A program made the translations under genes and the position numbers. A stretch of DNA of 64,000 nucleotides from contig NC_044024.1 of the NCBI RefSeq assembly GCF_900496995.4, positions 16,122,698-16,186,697 on the forward strand, written 5' to 3'. Below the pieces are notes generated by a model that was not told where the DNA came from, did no database searches, and saw only the letters and a program-made list of their open reading frames with translations. Positions 1 through 54,200 of this stretch are shown in pieces. The stretch's first letter is position 1, and each line of letters begins with the position of its first letter. The DNA comes from Aquila chrysaetos chrysaetos (lineage: Eukaryota > Chordata > Aves > Accipitriformes > Accipitridae).

Positions 1-1142
1 AGTCACACTGGTGACACTGCAGCAGATAGTGCAATTTTAAAAATGTATGAACAGCATCACTAGTTGTAGCAAGCTATATCCTACCTACAACTGTCTATTT
101 TGTACTGAATGATGCACATTCATTTATTTTCTATGACTGAACCAAAAAAATAAAGACGGATAACTTCATGAAAACTGTTACAGAAAAGAAGTAACATAGA
201 TACGTGAAATGACACCAGTACTCACTTAACCACGTTGCTTCCTGTTCATGAATGAACCGTTCAAAGTTCAAAAACACTTCTAAAAACTTCCAAGTTACTA
301 TTTGACTGGAAAGTCCCCACCTTGGGAAGTAGCTGAGTAATTCTGGGTCCGATGTTTTGCAACCGCCAGACTCCTTGCTAGCACTTCTGCTTAATTCTCA
401 GCTACATGTGGCAGCTGACCTCCTGCAACAGAAGTGTGCACACCCGCAGCATCCTAACGCAATATGATGTGAATCTGGGTTCATCTTTGCATCACCAAGA
501 CCTTCAGACGGCCAAAAAGCTTTATCGCATGGGGATCTCTGTCCCTGCCTCTGCAGAGCTTAAAGTCAAGGCATCACCCTTTGGGACTGAAGAGAGGGAA
601 AGAGCTTCTATTCCTCTAGCTCCCCCAATCCCAACTAAGCCTGTGTGTATTTGTTAGCCAGCCTATCTCCACGATAGGACCAGGAAGGAAAGGAGCCAGG
701 CACCAAGTCCAGAGTTACTCTGTCACAGGCAAAGCAGAGGTGTCCCTCAATGTTACGGCACACTCCAGAAGCAGCCCAGCAAACACACCTCTGGGTCACG
801 CTCCTTGGAAACGGCTGGCATTTGCTACTTCTAGATCTCCCCAAAGGATCAGCCCGTGATCCAGAGACTCCAAAAGGAAGAACCTGCCAGTTGGGCAGTT
901 GCCCGAGTGCTGCCAGCCTGCTGGAAGCGACCTTGCTCCACCCTCCGTCCTGCTGAGGCTGGATGCCTGGCTGCTCTGACTAGTCTCGCTGGATCAACCT
1001 GCAGATCTATTACAGCAGCAATTTAAAGACATTACCCTTTGGGGGAAAAAAATATAAACAAATTGAACAGAAAATCCATGCATTTAATAAAAGTTAGTGT
1101 TCCGCTACATATCCCAACTTCTCACCTTAAATCTATTTTTTT

Positions 1143-1165
1143 TATATATATATATATATATATAT
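1143..1165. repeat. (TA)n microsatellite
   Basis: About 11 TA units follow a T run. Confidence 0.85.
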
Positions 1166-2227
1166 GTGCTGGTAATCTCTCTTTATACATAGATATGATA
1201 GCTGTTGAGTTACTAATGACTCTACAGTCTCTTGGATTGACACTAATAGAAAATGGTATTTTAAAAAGGTGCTCAGTTTTGCATAAGCAAGCCAAGTAAT
1301 GTCACAAGGCTATTGTATTTTGCAGGTTCCTTCAGTACAGTCTTCTCTACTTATACCTTAACACCTTGGCTCTCAACCAAAAAATGTCATTGAGTTTTAA
1401 AACTTTCATATCTCTCTGCTACCTTGCTTAGCAAATAGTTCATAACTTTGACTAATTCTTAAAATTAACAATATCCATCATAAACCTACAAAAGCTTTTT
1501 GGATGGGCAGCTGCATCTATTTTCATGGGACTCCCGTTATAATTTCAGCATGGCTATTTGCAGAAGAATTACTCACTGAGCAAACCTTATCTGAATATGT
1601 CCTGGACTAGAACAACAATATCATCTGCTTTGTATTTCTAAAACAACATTAGGAAAACAGTGAGTAAATACATTTTAAAAGTAACACAGTGTTGCCCTAC
1701 TGTGCCTCACAAACATATCCATATGAATGGATAAATTAGTTTTTATATTTTATGCATAAAAATACAAATCAGTATTATATTGTATCAAGTGTAATTACTT
1801 TGTGAAGGCTTCTGAAAAAAGCTTCCTCATTTCTCACATATATTATATAGTTTTTGGAGTTACTGTTCATTCAATAAAACTTTATTTTACATTAATACCT
1901 GAGAGTATGGGGGAGAGCAGAAGAAATAATTCATCAATTCATTGCTCCTGATCAAAACTGTATTCTTTAGAAGCAGCATGGGAACTTTAACACCAATTGC
2001 AATGAATCTGCAATCACCAAGTGCTTGTAACACAGGTCAAAATTTCATTTTATTCTTTGTTAATGTTAGTATTGCAAGAAAAGCCCCAGTGAATGATACC
2101 ATCCCCATTCTGCTTCTTTACAAAAAACATGCACAGTATAAAAATAATGCTGCTCTGCAGAGAAAGATTGTCATACAGGCTTTAGAAACAGCCATTTTTA
2201 ACTAGTTCAGCAGAGTCCCAGTTTACT

Positions 2228-2244
2228 TTGTTGTTGTTGTTGTT
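2228..2244. repeat. (TTG)n microsatellite
   Basis: About five and a half TTG units. Confidence 0.75.
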
Positions 2245-3321
2245 AAAATACAAGCTCTTCCCCTCTTTCTCTAAACCCATTCTAGCACCAGCTACAGAAG
2301 GTTCAAGGTCAACATTTATCAGCATTAATACTGGGAGAGCTTGCCTCCACAGGATCTGTACTATATCGGTTTTTATATATTAAAAATTTCAAGTCAGATA
2401 CCAGAGGATTTTCTTGTTGCCATGAATCCTGTCAGATAGAAAATATTACAGCAGCAATAATCCAGAGAGCTATTGAAAAGAAAGAATAATTACTATGTTG
2501 AGGTATGGACTCAGGGTAGGCAAAGGAGCAACTGCAATCTGTCCCGAGCAGTTCAGTAGTCATCATTCAGCTAACTATGAAGCAGCTAAAGATGGTCTGT
2601 GCTTGTGCCTTCCAAACACAAGCAAAACTATATATTTCATCAACATGCTCCTAAGAAGCAAACAATGGCTCCTCTTGCAAGATGAATGACAACCACCACG
2701 TGGTCAGACAGATTTAGCCACTGCTTTCCCTTGATTTCAACAATTTATACTCGCTTTTGCATCTGTGTGCAGCCTGGATGACCAAACAAGCTTCCATCCT
2801 TTTCACCCATAGTGAAAGGATTTGTAGGAGGATTGGTATGAAAATGAGAAAGAGAATTGTATATAGGCTGAGCTAGAAAAACAGGAAACCAGTTGTTTGT
2901 TGCAACAACCGAGACGTGGGCTGGGATAACGCAGTCTGCAAACTGCTGACGAGGGGCTGGAATCTGCAAGAGTCCAGGACCATCAGTAACACCAAAGCAG
3001 AGGAATTGAGAGTAGGGCAACTTTCTCCACTAACCTCATGCTCTTCTGCCCACCATAGCCTCTATTCTTAGTCTTCACCCTGCATTGATCCCAGTCCACA
3101 TGCAAGGTTGAAAATAACTAATTAAACTAACCTGGAAGACAACCTCTAAACTGCTGATACTCCTTTTAAGTGAAAATGGCTGGAAGTCATTCCTTTTATG
3201 ACAGTAATAGAAATGAACCTGGAGAGCACACACAAACAGCTGTCATTCAGAAAAGTTTGCAATAGGTCACATCCAGTATTTCCAAGCAATGTTGCATATT
3301 TTAATAACATGGTAAAGACAG

Positions 3322-3400
3322 TTTATTATTCAGTCCTTTTTTTTGGAGTGAAACTTATGAACAATGCAAGAAAGTGATTGTGCTTCAAACTATTTTTATT
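3322..3400 (-). terminator. candidate poly(A) signals of TBC1D8B
   Basis: On the minus strand, AATAAA hexamers read at 3400-3395 and 3327-3322, about 145 and 220 nt past the stop. A further one lies at 1886-1881 and would give a longer 3' UTR. Which is used cannot be told from sequence. Confidence 0.35.
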
Positions 3401-3543
3401 TACATTACATACCAGTAAGCTGATATTTAAAGCTAACTCTTCAAACTCCATTCCCTATGTAAACACCAGACTCAACTTCCATAGTAACAACCTTCACCTG
3501 TAAGCGCTTTATGTGGTTAATTCAGACTCAAAGGTAAAGAAAA

Positions 3544-44448
<40,905 letters not shown>

Positions 44449-45094
44449 CTAATTCCATTTTCAGCTCAGAAGATGGACATCACCAGGCTCTTTGGTTTTT
44501 GCATTTGTTTTCCTGGCAGCGTTAAGCCTTATGCTGCGGCAGGAGGTTGGGGTGTATAAAAAAAACACAGGAAAAACCTGCCACGCAAGGAAGGGAGCCG
44601 TGACCACCACTTCCACTGATGACAGCACCCATCACAGCACCCATGTACATCCCCTCCTGGTCGAAGGCCGCGCTGGGAGCAGAGGAGCAGCCCCACCAGC
44701 TGCAGAAGCAGACATATGGTCAGCGTTGCCTATTTACATTTCATGTTATAAAGAGACAATCTGTCTCATTGCTTCTACCACCCAACACGATTCAGCGCTA
44801 ATCTGGAGTAGATTAGACATTTTGCTTGCCTTAACAGCAGCTTGATTCGTGGTCTCAGTATTTTCATGATTTGTCTGCAAGACCTTCAGCATTTGTCCTC
44901 AATGACTAGCTCTTCAGATTATTTGCAGACTGACTTTACCAGTTGTTCTGCGCTAGAATAAATCAATCTATCCTGTTAAGGAACAAGACAGAGGCTTTCA
45001 TACTCATAGGGACTGCACTTGAGTATCTGCTCTTACTACTGTCTTCTGTTGCTGTCTCCTGATTTAGAGAGCAGTTGTCTCACAGCCAGGTTTC

Positions 45095-45114
45095 AAAAAA
45101 AAAAAAAAAAAAAA
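45095..45114. repeat. A20 homopolymer with adjoining (AT)n
   Basis: Twenty A residues, then GAATATATATATATC. Confidence 0.8.
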
Positions 45115-48100
45115 GAATATATATATCAGGTGCTGGAACTATTCTGCCATACATGCCTGGCAGCCAAGGATTTCCCAAGGCTGTGGGATGACCTCAGGCC
45201 TTGCTTTCCATAAGCACAGGCCCGCACAGCAGAACTCCCAGCTCCCCATGAAGTCATGATCACAGCCACCCAGCTGCTCAGTCCATCCATTACCGAGCCC
45301 CCTCTCTTGCTGTTTCTTCTCCAATCTCTTCGCTACATTCCAAAGAACTCCAAACCTCCCCCTGAGGCCTTGCACTTGATAGCACTCTGCTTCCTAAATG
45401 GTGTTTTTTTGGTGCTGAACAGAAACACAAAGAAAAACCTTCCAGGACTGGAAGACCCACTGCCTCCTCTGCTCCAGGCTGCTGATGCTGGGGACTTGTC
45501 AGAGTTACTGTCTTTTCCCAACTCCGTGCAAGATTCACCCCTGGTCCTGACACAGTCTGTAATTTGGTACAAATGGAGTGAGTAGGACATCCCTGGTTCC
45601 CAGGAACTTCTCTGCAGTTTGCTGTCCTGTCAGATCCTTCCCATAGCACTCTCTTTCCAGCATAATTGATCTTCCTAAGATTTTCAAGAATAATGCTTTA
45701 TTGATTGTATGTCATACAAAAAATTCAACACAGTTGTTTAAACTCAGCCTCTACTTTGAGCTCTTTCTAAAAAAAAATTATGCAGATCATGCACTAACGT
45801 TGCCAACGTGGCACTTCTGCTTTATCCTGTCTTCCTTTCATCCCTTTGATCAGTCGCAAATGTACCTTCACTACCAAAAATGCTTCTGCCAGCACTGGTC
45901 TATTTGCAAGCACAGGCATAGCGAGATTTTGCCAAGCGCTCACATAAAGATGTTTGGCAATGCCCGTCCTGTTCCAGCTGCGTAACAAACTGCCTACCCA
46001 AAGGCACCAGTGTAAAAGCAGAACCGAGTGTGCAGTCCCATTTAACTCAGTGGAAGGCTTCAAAACTGGGTGAATTGCACTGGTATGAGACTTTTTTTTT
46101 TGTCTTCCACTCACTCATTGCACGACAGTAAGAGAAGCTTTCGTATTAAAAGGTTTTTGGGACTGAATATAGATTTAACTGCTACTACTATTCTTTTTAC
46201 CTGTTTTTATAACTGAGTAGGAAGCAACAAATTTCTGGTGCTTTACCTTTACTAGAAAGGAAAAATGAATTAAAAGGCATTAGCCAGCATGTGGTAACTA
46301 ACACAGATGAAACATTAATAAGACAAGGCAAACAACTCCTAGATATACTAGCACGTCACTCTTCATGAGACAGTTTCTTCAATCCCCTCACCTGAAGTGA
46401 CAGAGAGTAACAGACATTAGCAGGTTCCTGGAGATTTACCAGCTGAACCGATAGTGATTCCTGCATGGATGCTGCTCTTCTAAGAGCATTCCCAGAGAGA
46501 GTGTTTACCATTTAATTTTCCCCAATTAGCCAAGCCCTTGTATAGGAAATACCTATTAAGGCTCAAACACAGGTCTTCTAATTCCGATGCTAATTGTAAG
46601 GAGAGATGCCCTTGGCATTTCCAACCCAGAACTTGGCTTTTGGCATCTCCCAGACACTGGACATGTTAGGACATATGTTGCTTTCTTATGTAACATTCAA
46701 ACTTCGTTAATTGGATAAAAAATTAACAGTAAAATGCTACTGCTTGGAAAATGTCTGTTTTGTTTTCCTCTCCCTTGGTTCAAGGTCTTGAATGTCTGTC
46801 TTTTTTCCAATTCCCTCAGGCACTGGATTCTTAACGAAAAACTATTAAGATGCAAAGAGTGCCCCTCTATCGGCTTGGAGGAATTTATTTATAGGCACTT
46901 AAATTCTTTCTTAATCAGTGCACAATCATCCTACGTTCTAATCAATGCATTCTACAGCAACAGAGATCCATTTAGTGCTGCAGAATTTTTCTTTCACTGT
47001 ATTAAAGACCTCCTAGAAATAGTAAATTACTTCCCTCAAGTAACCATAGCCAAGATTATATAAAAGATAAATAGCTATAAATTTTGGCTTCACTCTGTGT
47101 AACCAACAGTTGAACAACCACCGCAGAGAATTACATAGTTGTTAATTCACAGTGGGTGAACACTGCAATTTGGTTTCAAGTTTCCTTTAGAGCCAAAATT
47201 AAATTCTCAAAGCCAGTAGATTTTCTTTCACCTATTCCAAAATGCCAGCCATTACACCCCTGCAGGAGCAGAACTCTATTCAAATCTGCACAGGAAAAAC
47301 ATCAGTCTAAACCTGGGGGGAAAGGCAGGGCTACCTTCTGAGCTGGTGTATGTTAAACACGGAATGAAATTACATTAAATCACACAGCCAAAGTAGATGT
47401 GTGTATTCTGTCCAACTGTTAGGTCACTTGACAAGTGCAGATCTTTCCATCTAAAGACTGAGATGGACTAAGTCTCTCCATTCTATGGGAAGAGTCCAAC
47501 TGCCCTTTTGACTCAAACTGCTTTTATATGTTTGCAGCCCCTCATCACCAGTCCTGCTTTTCCCTTACGCAAAAATCTCAGCTATAACTACATTTCTACA
47601 GGGACACCTGAAAATTTTCCTCAAGATGAGAAAATTGTATTATTTTCATTTGGGATTTAAAATAAAATCCCACTGCTGTAAAGCCTGGTTTACAAGAAAG
47701 CACAGTAATCCAGCACCAGGTGACAATGCTCCCTCTCCGGCAGGGATAAAAAAAAAATCTTTCCCAGTCCCCCTTCGAGAACATGCAAGCGCTTGAGTGA
47801 AGCGTCTAGATCAGAGCTTTCCTGGGGGAGAGATAAATGACAGTAGTGAGTAAACACTCGGAGATGATGCTGGAGCCTGTTCTGCTTTCTCTTTGGGGGC
47901 AGAATAATTGACATGTCTGTGTGACTCAATGGGAATATTAACAGAGTCTAAGACGCACACATTTTAGCAACCGTTACCACTCGTGGGCACATAATTTCCA
48001 GCACCTTACATGCAAATATTAGTGTATATATAGCAAAACCCCAAACTATTGCACAATAACAGCAAGCTTGCATTGTATTTCAGGAACAACCCTATCCCCA

Positions 48101-48668
48101 GGCACATTCCTGTTTGCCTCTTGCTTAGAGGAAAGAGTCTATCATGCCATAGTGCCCGTATATATGTATACAGAACACAGAGCCATTCAAGCCCACAGAA
48201 TCACACAAAAAAAAAAAAATTAAAAAAACCTGCTGCACAGTGCTCAAAGTAGGGTCAGCTAGAGACAGCTGTTAGCCATGGAAACTTGAAAATACAAAGT
48301 GAGAGTGGAGCTTTGAAATTTCTTTAAAGCAGGTAGAACTGTAGCAATGTTCTCAAAGGGAAAAACCTCTGCAGAGTTCAGTGAAATAAGACAGTGGTTT
48401 TTTTCAAAGTCAGACAGCAACAGACCCAAGTTTAGTACCATACACTGCATGCATGAAATTTGCACACTTTCATTTTTAAACAAAAACCCTTGCACAGCTA
48501 ATATTTACAAATAAATCTGCATGCACAAGAACACGGCAAACTCTCAGGTTAAGCTGCAAAACCAGAGAAGCATTAAATTCTTTTGCCTAGCAGTAGCTCA
48601 AATACTGTTCAGGTACAAACGCTGCATTTATTCCTTTAGCAGTATTTAACATTCAATACAAGAATCTT

Positions 48669-48685
48669 AAAAAAAAAAAAAAAAA
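48669..48685. repeat. A17 homopolymer
   Basis: Seventeen A residues in intergenic sequence. Confidence 0.75.
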
Positions 48686-49849
48686 TCTGAAAATTAGTGT
48701 AAGTGCCTTGAGTGCCAAGCAAGTCCACATCTTTACAGAACACATAACACATCATCTGATACTACAGTAGTATGAGTTCACTGACCTGAACTGCTGCATC
48801 CCCCAGCATTCCACTAGTGCATTCCTTGAGAAAATGCTGTGCATCCACCTTACCCTTAGAAATACAAGTACTGAAAAAAGGCAGATTTATTGCTCTTAAA
48901 CAGTAAATAGAAGGCTAGAATCCTGTAAAGATAGCAACCCAAATGTATAGTTTAAAAAAAAAAGCCAAAGTGCCTTTCAATGTATTGAACTGATCTGAAT
49001 CCCCCCCCCTTTTTCTTTTTGAAGGTCAAATCTTGTTCCTGTTAAACACAAAAGAGTGGCAGATGATTTCATGAGAGCATATCATCATGAAACTCTACTA
49101 CATTACAGCTTACACACCACAATAAATTTATAAAAGCTTTTTGAAATGAAAAAGAAATTGTCTATTTACTGCTCAGCTGTTCCTTTCTCTGCTCTGCACT
49201 TCAGATGTAGAATAGAAATGTGATCACAGCAAAATACAGCTTCAGAGTGAAGTCTGATTATACTCAGCTTTGCAATTTGAGCTCATAACCCAACCAATGC
49301 TTCCTACTTAGAAGGAAGCTCAACTTAGAACTCTACTCAACTTAGAACTGAGCTAAAAGGAAGCACCAAACTGGCCAGGGGAGTGACAAGTTTTTACTAC
49401 ATCTAATAGTATAGTACAGAACAAAGGACATGTAATTATTTTTAAAATGCTTTGTCTTATAAAGCAAGCATAAACTTTTGAGTAACAGAGGGATGCTGAG
49501 CAACCTGACAGAGGAAAGTGAGATGCAACCTGATCTGAAGAGTTCATGTAAGACTACCTTGTGCCAAACATGCCTAGAAGAACAGTTCAGAGGCATATTG
49601 AGCAGCTCACTGAGCACATCCTAAGCTGCTTGTTTTTTCTTTTATATAGCATACAGCTACTAGGCTTAAGCCTCTCAACACAATTTCAATTCATGTAACT
49701 AGCACCCTGCACATAATTAGCACTCATTCCAACTAGTTTGCTGCTTTTTGGCCTCCCAAAACTGAATGAGTTCTGGGGTTGTGGGACAGGTCAAATTCAG
49801 CATCTGTTTCCATGTAAGAGCTGGTAATCCACATTTAATGTCAGTCAGG

Positions 49850-51150
49850 GTCATCAAAATATAGTTTTATTTACATTTTCAAATTCAATACAAATCACAA
49901 AATATTTACAACAATTTTAATTGCATTACAGCTAAGAAAATGCATTGCTTTTCCCCTCCAGATTCAAGAGTACTTTATTGTGGGCTTTAAGACAAAGTTC
50001 TGCTAACATTAGAAACAAGCCATAGATACAGAGATAAAAAAATAAAGTGCATCTGTAAGATGTCCTTAGTTACCTTTGCTGGGCAAGGCCTTACACTTAC
50101 TATTGAGGCACCCAGTGTTTCTCTTCGACCCCAGTTCAACTCCCCACAGATGGCAGACAACTCTTCCAATCATCTATTATGTTTACAGGACATCAGCTCT
50201 CCCTGCAGCTTTAGCACACAGGCAAGACAATGCACAGCAACAGTCCAGCATTTTTCAGAGGCTGGATCATTTTCTGAACAAAACACAGCAGATCCTTTGG
50301 GAAGAATCTATCTTTTCATCTTCAGTTCAGCCTTCCTGAAGTCATCCCAGACTCTCAAAGACAGAACTCTGGCATATTGCTGGTGCTAGAGATGGTCATT
50401 ACTCCAAAAATCACAGAGGATCTTTCAGACTGTCTAATATTAACAGCTTTGAAAAGTTCCTGCAATTGTTCCCTTTACAGTATTGTGCAAGTCAGATTTG
50501 GCCTGTCAGCTTGCAGCTCTCTTTTTTTTCCCTTTAGGAATGCGTGGTTGGCAGGTTGGAGTTGAGAGGTAGCGAATCAGTCCGTTTACTAGAGAACCAA
50601 AGACACTGTGGGCAAAATCCAGTTTGACAGGCATTAGTTTATACTTTCTCCTATCAAATTAGTGCACTGAAATATTAAATACAGTGTTGCTTTAAACCAA
50701 ACTGTGCCTGGTAAATAAGTATTAGACCAGATCAAAATCAATTTGTTTACAATGAAAATCCACTTGAATTAAAACAATAAACCACAAAAAAAGCCCAAGT
50801 TAAAACAATTCCCAGTAGAGACAGCTACAACAAAGGATCTTCTCCTTAAAGGACTCAAACACTGAAGAGAAGCTTTGCTGAAGATGGAACTTTTGGTTTA
50901 GTGTTAAAATCTGATGGTTTCTTTATATTTAAGACAGCTTTATCTGAAGAGTGCTAAAACTAAATTCCACATGGGAGATGCAGTTTTAAGAATGGCAAAC
51001 CATACAATTATGATTTGAACAAGAAGTCTATTTGATCTGAGCATTGCCAAGGCAATATTTTTCTGCTACAGTCTTGCAATGTTTGGTATACACGTGATGG
51101 CAGTATGCAGCTTCTTGCAGAAGGCTTACACCGTGTTGCTGGGCATGTTC
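49850..51150 (-). other. RNF128: probable RNF128 3' UTR
   Basis: About 1.3 kb of AT-rich sequence between the stop codon and the first AATAAA hexamers on the minus strand (49979-49974 and 49871-49866). The extent is inferred from those hexamers only. Confidence 0.5.
49866..49979 (-). terminator. candidate RNF128 poly(A) signals
   Basis: AATAAA on the minus strand at 49979-49974 and again at 49871-49866, the second in GTAAATAAAAC. Usage is not shown. Confidence 0.45.
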
Positions 51151-51269
51151 TTAGGACCTGACTTCACGAACTTGTGTTTCGTCTGCCTCAAAACTTGGGT
51201 TGTCAATGTGTGGAAGGACATTCACAGCAGAGGGCTGGGATTCATTGTTTACAAGATGCATGTTGTCAT
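51151..51269 (-). CDS. RNF128: RNF128 last coding exon, stop TAA
   Basis: The 119-nt exon reads [20 protein letters not shown] then [18 protein letters not shown] and stop. The human tail has the same HVDNPTFEEDET-type end. The acceptor GTTCTGGACAG follows a pyrimidine-rich tract. Confidence 0.94.
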
Positions 51270-54200
51270 CTGTCCAGAACAAAACCAAGAAAAGACAAGT
51301 TAAGAAATGTCATAGGCAAGCTTTACTACCTTAAAGCAAACCACGCTTGCTTTATTTCCACAAGCCCACTGTAGTGGTCTTTTCCCAGCACTTTTCCTGC
51401 AGAGTGGGAAATCCAAGGCCATGCTCCAGCTACCGCTCTTCTGCCGCCCCTCATTAGTTTGTGAGCCCGTACTTGACACTGCTTGTCATTTCCAGAGGTG
51501 TCTGCTCAGCTCTGGAGTTCACTTCTCACTACTGCTGAGCAAGGCTAGGTTGCGTGCTCAAGCAGCAGAAGGCCATGTGAGGCTATGAAATCCAACTATA
51601 AGGAGATTGGCAATTCTCATATAACTTTAGGGCTGCTGAACGCAGGCATCAGGAGCAAATTCTAGAGACTAGGTTCAGGATAAGCTGTGGGGGACAGGCT
51701 GATTCAGAGAGGAAGGCCTCCTCCCTACAGACTAACCTTGTTAGGCTGATGTTAGTGTGTGCCCTTGCCACTCAAAGTGAGAATACACGAGGGCCTGAGC
51801 CATATAACTAATTCAGCATTACTTCAGCTGCTTATAGGGATGCAATTTCAATTTCTGATGTTTAGCTGATAGGAAGTGCCCTCTGCCCTACTGGGGTGCC
51901 TAAATGGGGTACACTCCCATACACACGCCACTCGCTGGAGCAACCTGTCCCACAGAACGCAGGCAGCAAATCCCGTGCTTTCCTATCAGCTAGGCTTCCC
52001 ACAAGAAATCTAAGCAGACACAGCCAGAGCATCCCTTTTGCCTGTGAAAGCTCCCCCACTTACTCCTCTTCCCAAGACCATTCCACAGTCCTAGGGATAG
52101 TTACTTTTGTTTACCTGGAACCTTTCCGTTTTTTTAAATCAACAGCAACAATGAGCATTTGTTGGCAAAGTTGAGCACTAAAAAGACATTTTCAATTAGT
52201 TTGCTTTTGTTCAAAAAGACAAGGTATTTGGAAAAGCTGATAGTCTTTTCCAATTAAAATTGTCTGAAAGTGTGCAAGGATGACTCAGCCTTGGCAAAAT
52301 CTGAAATTCAATTGATGTATTCGTCATCTTCATTTTGCATCATCTAAGCTAGAGCATGACTGACTCCTCAAAAGTTTTCTGTAAGTAATTAACTACTTAA
52401 AGCAGACAGATCGGGTGGCAAAGCAACACTCACTCATCCAAATGAAATCTCCAGAGAGACAACAAAATGAGGGACATCTTCAGAAAAATCTCTTTCGCCT
52501 TTAAGTAGTAAGCCTCCAATTTTCAACTACTCTTTTCATAGGCTCCAGTTTTTAATTCACATTTATGTTGTGTTTCATTTGAAAACAAAGACTAAGTCTC
52601 AAAGCCAAGTACTAAAACAAAAGGGAAGATGAAGATTACCCTGAAAAACAAGGTGTTCAAGCACTGTGAGATGTTAAGGCAAACCCCCCAAATTCACAGC
52701 ATAAGCAACAAAGTGCAATGCAATCTAGCAAGACAGATGAAACAGTAGACGCACTTTCTGATGGTGCATGTTCCTCCAGAATAGATTCGTCTGCTCCTTG
52801 TACAGAAGCATATCCAGATGATGCTGTTTCACTATGATTATCCTCTTCATTAACTGTAGAGGCATTTGATGTCCCACTAGATACTGTGGCTTGCACAGAC
52901 TCGCCCCCTTCTTCTACATCCACCTTCATGAAAAAAGAGAAAATGGTTAAGTTACAACTCTGTAGGAGGCTGCATCTTTCCAGGAGACCAATACCTGCAA
53001 GGACTGGAGTCTAGTGAACTTTTACCTGAAAAAAATAAATTTAAAACTGAAAAAAGCTCTGCTGTTAACCTCCAGCATCATAAGTGAAAACCAGTTACTG
53101 GCTAATTGAGTGGGAAGTTCAGATGCAGCTTCTGCATTCTTCAGCCAGCTCTTCCCTTCTACTGCCCAGTACCAGGAAAATAGATTCTTCCTTCCACTCA
53201 GTGCAGATCTCCCTCCCCCAGGCAAACTCTGGCATACATTTTAGCTGCTCCAGGCAGTGTCAGGCATTGGCAACAGCATCTTCCCCTGGCACTTGCCACA
53301 AAGAGCAGTTGCAGAACACATCAGAAATTCCTTATGTATCCTAGGAAGTCATGTGGCTCCAGGAAAGCCATACATGCCACACATTGACTATTCAAGCACT
53401 CTGGGTACTTAGTAACTGAATAGAGGCTGGTTTCAGGGACAGTATTAGTTGTCAAAGTCAGCCTGAAGCTTTGAGAAACACCCCTACCTGCAAGCACAAG
53501 AGCTGAGAGCAAGTCTTCAGTCATGCATTACAACCAATTTTGGTTGACATTCTACCCAAGGCTTTAGATGATACCAACTCAGACCAGGTCAGCTGCAGGC
53601 TTTGCTAAATTGGACACGGCAATTAGTCCTGTAGCATCTCGCCACTGACATGGCAACGCCTGTGCTTATCACTTGCACTCTAGAAGCAGCATGAAATAGC
53701 TCAATATGTGGTTACTACACTAGCATAATATTGATAAAGGCATCTGGCACTAAGAAAAACTACTGGCTTACCTCAACACCCAAAACTTTGAGTATGTCAC
53801 ATTTGCACATCGGGCATGTCCTGTGTTCCAGAAGCCAGGGGTCAATACAGCTCTTGTGGAAGAGATGGCTGGTGGAAGAAGGTAACCAACAAGTTAGGTT
53901 TCACACCAGGAAAACTGTTTGTGGCAGCTATGAAGGCCCATTTAGAAACACCAAGAATTTATTCAGTCTAGAACTGATTACCTTATTTTGCCACAAGTTT
54001 CAGTTGAAATTTACGGGTAGTTGATCTCTCAACCTGTAGCTGGTTTATGCTTATTAGTATTTCTATACAACTTGCTAGAATTCAACATTATCATCTTTGC
54101 TACATCAGTCAAGCTTTTTTTTTTTAAGTCTGTGTACAATATGTTCCCAACTGATAATTTAACTAATACAAGTATTGACATCTCAGCCTTAGCTTTAAGG

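Larger units (their letters stand above)
1..3543. other. 3' UTR and downstream intergenic DNA of TBC1D8B
   Basis: No exon or gene is recognised here on either strand. The part next to 3543 must be TBC1D8B 3' UTR of unknown length. In human the next genes are RIPPLY1 and CLDN2; no sign of either is seen. The stretch holds a TA repeat near 1143-1165 and a short TTG repeat at 2228-2244. Confidence 0.6.

Noticed and set aside
2745..3020. 91-codon minus-strand ORF downstream of the TBC1D8B stop
   Set aside because: I recognise no family in it. It lies in probable 3' UTR or intergenic DNA, and a run of this length is expected by chance.
1..3543. Search for RIPPLY1 or CLDN2, the next genes in human
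   Set aside because: No matching coding segment was seen on either strand.
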